The notes under the pieces are model-generated. The model was not told the origin of the DNA and did not search any database. It saw nothing but the letters and a program-made list of their open reading frames with translations. Below, in pieces: positions 12,866 through 24,800 of a DNA stretch of 64,000 nt. Made by a program: the position numbers and the translations under genes. This DNA comes from Branchiostoma belcheri (lineage: Eukaryota; Chordata; Leptocardii; Amphioxiformes; Branchiostomatidae). Positions within the stretch are counted from its first letter, which is position 1; every line of letters begins with the position of its first letter. The stretch is from assembly GCF_001625305.1 (NCBI RefSeq), contig NW_017804076.1:1687646-1751645 (forward strand), in the 5' to 3' direction.

Positions 12866-15800
12866 GTCTCTCTATCGCTCTCTTTCTTTTCCTCTCCCTC
12901 TCTGTCTTTCTGTCTGTTTTCCTCTCTCTCTTTCTGTCTCTTTCTGTCTCTTTCTCTTTGTTTCTCCCTCTCCATCTCTCTTTCTCTCTCTCGTATTGTC
13001 TAGTCTAGTTTGGTGGAAACCTGTAGACATTGACCACGCGCGCTCTTTCGTTTTTTTTTCATCTTTTATAATTGGGTCGGTCGTTACTGTCTGTTTTGTT
13101 GCTTTGTGTAACGTTGACAATCGATCTCAAATCCAGACATGGTCAACTTACAACAAACAACCAAGCCCAGCTGTCGTCTCTTATCAGTTGGTGCATGATC
13201 TTTCTTTTTCTATTTAAAAGATAACACTTTACTCAAGGCCAGTAGCATATGCTATTTATATATACACAACAATACACATACTCTACACGTGTGATTGTGT
13301 GCACGTGCCTTTTGTGCCTCTGTGTGTGCGCGTGTGTGTATGTGATGCGTGTGTATGATGTGTGTGTGTGTGTGTGTTTGTGTTTGTATGATGTGTGTGT
13401 GTGTGTGTTTGATGCGCGTGTGTGCATGATGTGTTTGTGTGTCTGTATGTTTGTGTGGGTGCTTGCCACATTTTCACACAGCTATTTTAGTGGACGTGCC
13501 AGATAGACCACCATGTCTTTATTGCATATTCCTGCCCAGATGGGTTGAATGTACATGTGAGCATATCTGGTCTGGAGGATATAAAACATAGTAAATACTG
13601 CTTCATTCTAACGCTAAGTACTGAAAGTCTGTATACTACCAATCTGTATACTACATGTATTGTTCATCTACTGTCACCGTCGAAGCTAATTGCCAACTAC
13701 GAGACACCGTTGAATCCATGATTAGTACAGTGCCACAGTTACAATGTGTTAACAGTCACTATAGAACGTGATACCATCATGGTAATTGCAGTTGCAGAAC
13801 CCCGTGCGTTGCATACCGCTCATTTCCGACACAACCAATGTATATGGACATATATCGACCCTCCTTATATTCGCGAACACGCCCGTATATACGTACGCAA
13901 AGCCCCTGTCACAATTTCACGAATTTGGCCTCCCGATCATTTGCCAAACGCGGCCCCGCAACCGTGGTTAGGGCCGGGGCAAAGTCGTGTGGCGTAGCGG
14001 CAGAGTGCTCGACTCGGAACCAAGAGGTCCCAGGTTCGAGTCCTGGCATGCTCTTGTGCCCTTGGGAAAGGCATTTTATGCGACTTTCCTCACTTAACCT
14101 ATTAGTGTGAAAATGGGTCCTGTATTTGTACTCTGTATTGGTGGTGGCATAAAATAAGTTGATATAACTTGAGTGTGCCGTCGCCACGTTTGGTCTTGAA
14201 ATGTTGCAATAAAATAAATTCGACTTGAGTTCGGCCACGTCGGCTGCTAAGCTAAAGTGTAGTTCTCGGCCCAAATTCGAATGCGCCGTAGGTCGGTGAC
14301 CTATTTCACGTTCAGCAACATAAATGCGTTCTAAGTATACATCTTCTTTCAACAGTATTTCAGGAACCTACAAAGTAGTCTAATTTGTGTCGTATTTCAG
14401 CAAACTATGACGATGGCCAAAACTATGTCGTATTTCAGCAACAGGGGCTTTTCGGTAATGCGTGCTGATTTTACCGGCATGTTGCCGCGCATACAATTCT
14501 ACTCGATGCATAACTCTCACCCAATGCCGTGCAGATTCCAACAGTAATACATGTATACTGAACGTGTGGGGACGCATTTTTGTATAAAGCACTGGAGCCC
14601 CTATAGAATACATTTGAAATACGTTACCAAACCTCTATTCTTGGATTTTGGATTTATATGATTACATATGCCGAATTGAAAGATCGTAGATTTAGAGCCG
14701 GATGGAAACAAATTGTGATAAGATAAATCTGGTTTCAGGGAGTTAATGTGGATAAATAAAGATCCCCCCCCCAAAAAAAAAGTTCCCATATCTGTTGTTC
14801 TATGACTTGTACCGTAGCTAGTGACCAGACTGTTCGAAAATGAATGGACTCCAAATGAATTATCGGTGCCTATCTTGTTATAATGTAATATTATCATGAT
14901 GAATAATTGTTTACAAGGTTGTAACGTTCCCAACTAATTGAGCACGAGAGCAATTCAATTTAAGAACAGTACCCAGTTTGGACAGTTCGGAAAAGACTAA
15001 AGCATACTTACATCACATATGGGAAGCACTTGTGCTCCACTATCTACTACCCTGGATGCCAAACTAGTATCGAGCCGTTAGCCGTTTTCCTTCGGCAGCC
15101 AAGAGCCCTACGCCCGCCTATCTAAATTAGCGCTACGGGGGAGTTGAGCCCGAGGGGTTTGTCCGGCCACCCCCACCCCCCCGGTAGTCTCCCCGTAGTG
15201 GTAATTTAGGCCCGCAGGCAAAGGGGCTCTTGGCTGCCGAAGGAAATTGCTAGCGGCCCGAAACGAGTTTGGCATCCAGGGTAACTATCTACATGCATGC
15301 CATTCCAAAGCATTGCCCAAAATTGGCGAGTTTCAAAAGCAAAAAAAAAAAGAAATTGTCTATCCACAACATATCGTTCCATTGCGTCTAAATACATAAA
15401 GTTACTAGTTATTCAGCATCTTATAAGAAGATTATTTATTATATACTATTACTATTAATCTCTTCTGGATTATTACACAATGACAAGATATAGAGATTAG
15501 CATGAAAGTTCATCTGTGTTGGCTTTACGTGACCAACACCAAGTAAATTGGGACTTACCCCAAATTTTCGACCGACTCCGTCAGTAAAGTTTAACTGTTA
15601 TCATAAGATACAGAGATATTGTTCATAGCGCGTGTCCTAGTTTCAATGAATGGTATGATTACATTTGCCTATTTGATATTAAATTTCCACTCGCCGAATG
15701 ACTAGTGCCTAGGGAATCATATAATGAAAGCGATAGAAGAAATAACATGGTGTCTTTTTTTCTCTTTTTTTATTGCATTTCACATACATACACAATAACA

Positions 15801-18800
15801 CATAACATATATATATATAATATATGTATAATAAAGAAAAAAAGAAAAAATATATAATACACGGATCCAGCTACAGTAAACGAAGAAAGCAATTATCTGA
15901 CATCATTTTAAATGAATTATAATAATAGATTTACAATAATGAAAGTAAAATAAAGTCGTAGATATTAGTACAATAATCACAATAATGCAACAAAGAATAA
16001 CTCAAAAAGATACATTATACATGTACCAAAATACATACAGAATGTAAAAATTGACAAATCATAAAACAACAGAAGAAACACATTCAGAAAATTGTGTGTT
16101 AAAGCGTAAGGCCAGAGCAAGTAAATTTTCTGAATGACATCCTCCGCAGACTCCAAATCGAATGCCATGGGGCGAAAAAAATCCCCCAATTCAGGCGAAA
16201 ATCAATGCGCGCCTTGATGTCATCAATAAAAATAACTTGCTGTGGCCTTCAGGGTTTTCATAAAAGACTATTGAGTGTGAAGGGAAGTCAGTTAACCTAC
16301 CGTAACACTGTCAGCGACCTTTGACCGAATCTTATCGATCGCCAGACCGCCAAATTACAAAATCGCTGGAGATTCGGGCGTATTTTTAGCTTTGGACAGG
16401 CCTCATTGACCACCGAACAAGGGCCGGGCCCTAAAAAGCGCCCAGCGGCCGTTCTACTGCCCCAAGTGTCACTTACGCCATGTCAATTTGATCATATGGA
16501 TGACACCCACGCGTGCATGAATTTTTTGTCCATTTCCAAAAGAAGTTTTGACCATACTGTGAATCGTTTTAAGTAGCTGCAAGATGAGCAAATATGTGAA
16601 ATTGCAAAAAAAAAAAGATATTAATGTTCCAGAATGTCAAAATCTAATCCAAAGGAAAACGTGAATAAAATGTGAAGAAATGAAAATTTGTCTATTGTTT
16701 GCCATGCCATACTCATACTATAACTAATACTGTAAATCGTACAAAGCAGCTGCAAAAGGGAAAGCATATGCCGTAAATTGGAAAACAATATTGGAAAACG
16801 ATACTAAAAGAATACCCAAATCAATTCCAAAGGAAAAGGAGAAAATGTAAAGACATGAAAATGAAGAGTCTATCATTCGCCATACCATACTCTGTGTGTT
16901 TAGTCATTTATTCAACCTTCATGACCACGTAGATTTCATAAGGAAGGCAGCTATTTTTTTGCCACCTTTTTTATTCGCACGCTCGCATCAGTTTTGAGGA
17001 ATTCCCAGGAGATGTCATCCATATAATCAAACCAACAAGGCCTAAGCTCATCAGACGATTTTTTTTTCATGCCTAGGTAATGAAATCTTTAAAAAAGAGT
17101 TGGAGACGTTTTATCACAGCCCTCACACTCAACCTCACTTCTCCCACGGTCCGAGAAACCCAGCTATCCACCTTACCAGACTCAGACTCAACCGCAGTCA
17201 GTTAAACTTTCACCTGTTCCAACATCAATGTGTCCCCAGTCCTGCGTGCAAATGTGGTCACTTCAAAGAAACAGCTGTACACTACTTCCTACACTGCCCA
17301 CTGTACACTGACGAACGCATTGACATGTTATCATCTCTAACTAACATTCTGCCATTTGACACAAACAACGTCACCGACAACACTTTATGTTCAACCATTC
17401 TCAGGGGTAACCCCTCATTGTCGTTTGTCAACAACTGTAACATATTTGATGTGGTTTTCAACTTTATTTTGCAGACAGGACGTTTTGTTTGATTTAGTTG
17501 ATTCATTTTGATTTGTACACCAGCCTACTATGTACCCTTGTCATTTCTTCTTATTATTATTACTTTGTTTTATTGTATCCTTTTATGTGTGAGGAGAGGG
17601 CTGAGATAAGTTTTATAACTTTTTGCCTCATCCTCGTAAAATAAATGTGAATAAAATAAAATAAATGAAATTTGACAGCCTATGTAGACTAACCACCTCA
17701 TAATGTAGATACCAGAAATGGAGCAGCAGCAATTATTTAAGTCTAAGCACTGGCGATTCCAGGTTTACTGTGACCCAAATTATATTCCCTTGTCGGAGGA
17801 GCTTAAGTAAAGATCAGGTATTTATTAGATAGTGGCTATCAGTAGTATACGAATGTCGTTACAGTCTATCTTTCGTCAGGAGGATCGATGGTTGTACATA
17901 CCTAATCCTTCACGAGTTGACCCAGCTACTTCTGTCCAATAGCTTCAGCTGCATCATTCTTCATACATATACCTACATCCAACATGTTCCGTATTAAATG
18001 AATTCCTCGAAGGTGCTTATAGAATGTAGCAACAGCATGCTTATTTTTACAAAAGAAACTAAAACACTTTTACTACACTTACGATAAGTTCGTCTGTTAA
18101 TTATCAGCAATTAGTATTATTTTTATTTATGTTGTCTAGGTTTATTCACCATTTTAACCTACAAAAATGCATTTATAGTAATACATTCCAATTCATATAT
18201 CATTCCAATTCATATATCTCACAAAACATGAATATGCATTACATGCACACAGTGAAGAAAGCAAATCCAACAGTGACTATATTAGATGTAGCATTCGTAG
18301 TAATATTATGGTCATATATATGGTCCGTTTACTACTATTATTTCATCATGTCCTATGTCCTTGCAATTAGCCGTCGGCCATAAATTTGCAATGAAATTTT
18401 TAATTATTATCAGTGTATTATGTAGTTTTGCTTCTTTTTTTTGGCGTAAACATTGCAGAACTAAACTGCAATTGATGTCATTTATAATGAGTTTTTAATG
18501 AGGGAAAATATCTAGACTATGAAGGCAAATTGTCTTAAAACCAGGAAAATCTGATAATCTGCAAAAAGCCAGTTTCTGCCAAAACCCATTTAAAGAGCAC
18601 TTAAATGGGTTAGACGCGACAACATAAGACGCGGCAACTGCAGTAATGTTGGGCACCCACGCTAAGTAATTTCTTACCCGGATTTAGCTCTTGAATAGCC
18701 CTTAAAGACGGAAATCAACCTATTTTTACTCACTGTTATTGAATGAAAGAACTCAATTGTATATTTATGCTCTTAAAAGCTAAGTGCAGGTCATGAATAA

Positions 18801-21800
18801 AACACATATATATGGATGTGTTTTTGTATACCAGTAGTGGTATATATATATATATACCACTACTGGTATACAAAATTTAGAGAGATATCACACTATACAT
18901 ACTACTAATGTGTACTACCTACCAGTTTGACTGCTGTGTACAATTTCAACTTCTTCTCGCTTCTTAGACAGTTGTAGATGTATGAACATATGGTGCCTAT
19001 AATACTAGTATGCTCTATCTAAATTTTAACAACTGGGAAGCGTATCTTGTATACAATTAACACTCACTCACTCACTGGGTCGAGCTTCCCTCGGTGCCAA
19101 TGATAGCTCTCCATCTCTTCCTATCCTTCATTACTACCACCAGGTTTTTCCTGTCATTAATTGATTTATGTAGTTTCTTGCTGGACGCGACGACCTCGAC
19201 TTCTTTTTCCATGTGAGGGCTCCCACAGTATTAACTGGTTTACAATTATACAGGATGTTATTATGTTTTGCATTTGCGTCATTGTAGGTAATTATCCCAT
19301 ACCCGGCACTCAATCTAAACACATCCTTAGTTCAATATTTGAAGGACAACTTTGAAGGAGAATTTGAAAGTCTTATGAGTTTCTTTTTTAAACCTTAAAG
19401 ATAGACTTACAACAAAAAGTGGTAACAAATTCAAGTAACAAACACTTATTTTACGTGTGTAACAAACATGTGACAAAATTATAAGTTAGTACAAAATGAA
19501 ATCTAAAACCGTTGAAATACAAAGGAAAATAAACGCAATGTAATAAAAACCAAAATCCAGTTCACCACATGCAGAAAATGAAGAAAATGATAGAATGATA
19601 CGGAATAAAATGCAAGGGAACAATGAGTTTTAGAAACCCTTTTCTGCAATAATAATATTTTGAGTAATCTGCAAAATGTTAGAATTGACAACGGATGAAT
19701 ATAAGGGGCTGCCATCATAAGACTTTGGGAATGGTAAAATTCATTCAGAAATTGTCACTGTGATGTCATGATCGAATGAATAGAGAAATTGTGTTAGTTT
19801 TTGTTGTTTTGTCATTCTGTATCGTATGTGATTTGAGTAATATTGTATACTAGTAGTCTGTTATTCGTGCTTTGTATACCCGGTATTGCCTGCAAAACAG
19901 ATTGTTATGTACCTGAGTGTTACTACTGGTCAACCATATCAACTGAAATAAATTGCAACTAAGAAAAGCCGCGGAGTAAAAGAAAAACTTGCTGTGTGGA
20001 AAAAGTCATTAGCAAGAGAAGACCACGCTCCCTAACTCCCACACATCCTGCCCCTCTAACCTGCAGCTCCCATGATAAGACATGACGACGCAGTAAATTG
20101 CCTCTATATCTGTCCCACTTAAACAGCTCTAGCTCGATATACACCGTAATGACCAAAAAGAGAAGTTGCAAAGAAAGTTTTATCACTCCCAAGGCAACAA
20201 AAGTCCTTGTATTTAAAGTGCAACTTCTAGTAAATACTCACAGTCACGAGTTAGATGTAACAGTCAGTTTTGAAAGTACGATAATACTACGCATTACCAA
20301 ACGAAGCATGAAGTCGTGGAGTAAAGTGGACAATATGGAAATGTAATTTTCTAAGGACTGAATTTCGGAAATGAGACGAAAGAAAGCAGATTGTGAATAA
20401 GATACCAGGGTTGAAAGATAGAGAACAACATTGGCCAAGTTGCAGAGTCTTGGATATCTGACACACACAGATATGACATATGGCATCTACTACAGTTTGC
20501 GTGTCTTTGTAAAGAAGGACCGTGCAAAAAAAAAGGTCCTTGAATTCGTTGTGCCAACGACATGGAAAATCCCAAAAGAGACACCGGCGCATGGTGGCCG
20601 ACGATAACTGTGTTTCCGCAAATGTTTATTTCATCCCTGATGCAGGGTCTTAGGACGGAAATAGCTCTAAGCCTCCCCACTATCCATAATGTCGTCACAT
20701 ACTAATGGAGGTGGACTGCCCAGCTTACGCGTGTTACCTTTTTCGTCCTAGTACTATTTGATGTTGAGCTATGACTTAGCGTTCTGTGAAGGAAAGATTT
20801 AAAAGTTTTGGAGCTTTTTTCATCTGAAAGAATCTACATGTCACGACAGCCATGAATAATTCTTTTAGGTCACCGCTGGACAGGTACAAGGTAGACACTT
20901 CTAAACGGTTCGATTCCTATTTTTATGCCACTTTCTTGCGGGAAAGATCATAGAACACAGAGAACATTCACATTGGAAAAACCAACCAATACATGTAGGT
21001 AAAAAATACCAAAGAGGTATGTTGATCATTTCATTTTATTCACATTTATTTTTGGAGAATTGGGCAAAAAGTAAATATAACATTTCGAGGCTATCTCTTC
21101 TGCACACATACAGACATACAGAAAAACCAGGTACAAAGAACAATGAAGAAAAAGAAGTACAAAACTAGAAAGTTAACATTTGCAAAGCAAATGCATAATG
21201 TTTACCTTCACATATGGTCTGCTCTCAGACTGACAATTCATACTGAAACACATTTATATATTATAAGGTGACAGGAGTCTAAATCCCTCCTGCTACAAAA
21301 TTGCAACATGATGTAACCCAACACTAGTTACCGTGATGACAGACGTCTGGTTCAGGTTATTGACCTTATTTGTTCGGAGAAGAAGAAGAAACTCAGCAAA
21401 AACAATATGCTTTCCTTTGGTAAACATGAAGAGCTAGCGCTGGTGTACAAAATCACAACAAATTAATCGTGTAAAACGACCAGTCTGTCAAATAAACAAC
21501 ATCAACTATTTTACAGAGTTTCCCTGAAAATATCTGAGCATAAGATGTTTTCAGTGGTGTTATTTGATTCATGAAAAGGACTAATTGATAAAAAGACCAC
21601 ATGCGTTCTCCCAAACATGATACAGAAATATTGCACATCTTCTATATAATAGATCTAGTCATATGATGGATGAAGTAATCAATAATTCCGCATGGCGTAT
21701 ATATAGTTTTATGAATTGTTTCCTCAATCACAAAATACGTCACATTTTTTGTTTGAATTATTTGTGTTTGGATAACCGAGTACTTGTGTGTCGTGTTTTG

Positions 21801-24800
21801 TCAGTAATTGGTTCATGCATCAATAACTTAAAGGAGAAAAATACGTCTCCTGTGTAAAAGCAAAGGTACCATCATTTCACTTAGAGAGCCATAAGAATAC
21901 ATAAAAGCTTAATTTGCTGTTCGTTAAGTCTTAGGTTTATACATCTTAACTGCCAAACAATGATGATGTGCTACTGTCTGCATAGAAAGTTTCATTGCTT
22001 CCAATGCAAGTAAAATCCTTGTATTTAAATTGCAATTTTAATTTGATTATGCCCAAGCACAAGTGAAAACGCATAGTGTGATAACACTACTCTTCGCCAA
22101 ATCAAGTTGTGGAGTAAAGTGGACAATCTGAAAATGTAATTTTGTAATGACTGAATTTCGGAACTCGGAAGTGAGACGGAAAAAATATTGTTACCACTGA
22201 GGTATAATGATAGAGGATTGGGGCAAACATTGATGAAGTTTAATCGTTTATCGTGAATTTAGAATATATACCTAAAACAGGCCATATGGACACCTGTTGC
22301 TGTTTGTGTATCTTTGCAAGAAGGGCCTTACCAATAAATCTCTCTCATGATACAGAAATGATGCAGAAAACTACAAATATAAAATAATAAAATGATACAG
22401 AAAAAAGTGCATCTTTTACTCCATAAGTCTATTCATATGATGAATTAAGAGAGCAAACACTACCAGCGGCGTATAGTTTTATGATCTATACCGGGACCTC
22501 ATTCATAACGTACATCTCTCATTCATTCACATCATAGAACTGTTTGTGTTCCATGTGTGACCGAGTACTTGTGTCTTGTTTCTTAGTAATTGGTCAATAC
22601 ATCAAGAAAGTAAATTAGATTAATATCTCTCTTGTGTAAAACACGGGCACCATCATGGCATTTCGGAACACATTCACGGTTGATTGGCTATTTGTTTAGA
22701 CTTAGGATTATACAATTATACATCTAACTTGCCAAACCATGACATTTTTCTATACCAGCTATATAACTTTTGTTGAAGACGAAAATGCAAAGCAAATGTA
22801 TAATGTTTACCTTCACATATGGTCTGCTATGTTAATTCTTACTCAAACACAATTTCATCTATATGGTGGCAGGAGTCTAAATCCCTCCTGCTATAAAATT
22901 GCAACATGATGTAACCCAACACTAGTTACCACGGTGACTGACGTCTGGTTTAGGCCATTGACGTTATTTGCTTGGAGAATTAGAGTAAGAAGAAACAGAG
23001 CAAAAGAAGATGTTTTCCTTCGGTAGACCTAACAAGGTGCCATATGTTTTACAGGTAACAGTGCAGGCCACGTGCATCACCCTTGCGGTACTGAGTATTG
23101 ACCGGTACTGTGCCATCGTTCACCCGCTTCGCTCCATCGACTTCCGCACACCGAAGGTTGCTGCCATTGTCAGCGCCTGTACATGGATAGGTACACTTCT
23201 TATATTTATTCTAAATTCATTCATGAAGTTTTACCACATTTGTTGAAGGATTGACATAACATGTGGCTATCACTTCTTCAAGATGTCAGACCTGAGACCG
23301 GACATGGATAGGAATAGATAGTACTACACTTCTTAAATTTATCTATCTGTGAAGCTTTGCCACGTTTGTTGAAGGATTGACACAGCAAGTAACTATCACC
23401 TCTTCAAGATGTCAAACCCGAGACCAGTCTGTAAGGTTTGAACCACTCACACCGAGAAGAACTTCTGTGAGGGACAAAAACATTCACAACGTAAAAAAGC
23501 AATACATGTGTATTTCAATTGCAAAATGTACGACGGCAACGTGAAAAGCAGTAAAGATATTTGTCAAAAAGAAAGAACACAAGCGCGGATTCGAACCCGG
23601 GTCAAAGAACTTAACCCTAACCTCTACGCCACGAAACATCACGATTGTGACGTAGCGTTCTAACACAGTTGATGTTTGCTAATGAGCTACGAATAGTCGT
23701 GTACCATCGCTGAACACTACTGGAAGACGCCGAGACTGGCTCATGCAAAAAAGGAAAAAGCAAATCTAGTAGCTATGTATAGAAATGTGTTATATTTTAA
23801 TGTTTTAAAACATTATACTGTTAACGCAGTTTATATGAACTGTATAGAAGGCATAATTCAGCCTTTGACTGCAACGCCTTTGACTGCAACGCCTTTTTTT
23901 CTACCAATAAACCAGTTTTGATTGATTGATTGCTGTTCTGCGATATGGCATCGACCGTTTCAAACGACAGTTTACGAGACGGAAATTACACTCTTGCCCC
24001 CCATAAATCAAGACAGGCGCAGCATGGTAATGTCTTTTAGCCTTCTTCGATACCAGACGATGTAAGGAATTTGCATTAGCTCTTGTCTAGAATTTGATGA
24101 TGTTAACCATGGAAAGCTCAACAATAAATCACATCATTACAGTGTTCTGACAAGGTGATCTACGCTATAATGAACATTTATGCCATTTACACCTGCGCCC
24201 TTTCTAACTCTTCATCAAATTGCCAATGACCCATATGACAACCTTTTTATTTCCTGCTACAATTTTTTAACCTTTTTACCACTCACATGGGTAACAATAA
24301 GGGACTGTAGGGACTTGAAAAGTTTAAGGTTGTACCAATTTGGAAAGAATTCACAGGGATGCTTAAAGCTTGTTCCACAGTGGTGTAGCTTGTTCCACAG
24401 TGATGTAGAAAAGAAGATTTCAGCGTGGAACTTTCTCATGAAAGATGGAGTATGGAGGAGGAGAGGGTTTTTTCCCTAGAAAAGGCAATACGCGTCCTGG
24501 CTGAGAATGTTCGAAGTTTGTTTTAAAGGCATCCAGTAATTTTTTGGGCTTGGACTAGGTCACTCCGTGATCAAGATGTACAGTAGACATCGAAAATTTG
24601 TAGTACGTGTTTCTACTTTTCAAAACAAGTCACTAGTCTACTAACTATGTGTCCTTCGTTTTTTTTTTCCACCAGGTTCTTTCCTACTCGCCTTGCCTCT
24701 GGGTTTGAATATTCAGCTCGAAGAGGTCGAGAACTTCGGTCCACAGTTGATCTGCCGGGAGCACTGGCCCACCAAGTCTGCTCACAGGAGCTACATGCTG

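Noticed and set aside
12748..13120. Arg/Glu-rich or Ser/Leu-rich proteins on either strand
   Set aside because: Translations of a CT microsatellite.
13985..14060. tRNA gene (also the heads at 5.2, 23.6, 36.4, 54.1 and 60.8 kb)
   Set aside because: A and B boxes are present, but several copies share the same downstream body and A/T-rich 3' end, which marks SINEs; a clean acceptor stem was not evident.
13909..14352. 147-codon minus-strand frame
   Set aside because: Mostly antisense SINE sequence.
24180..24479. 99-codon plus-strand frame in gene A intron 2
   Set aside because: No homology or motif recognised and the codon composition is AT-rich like the intron around it.
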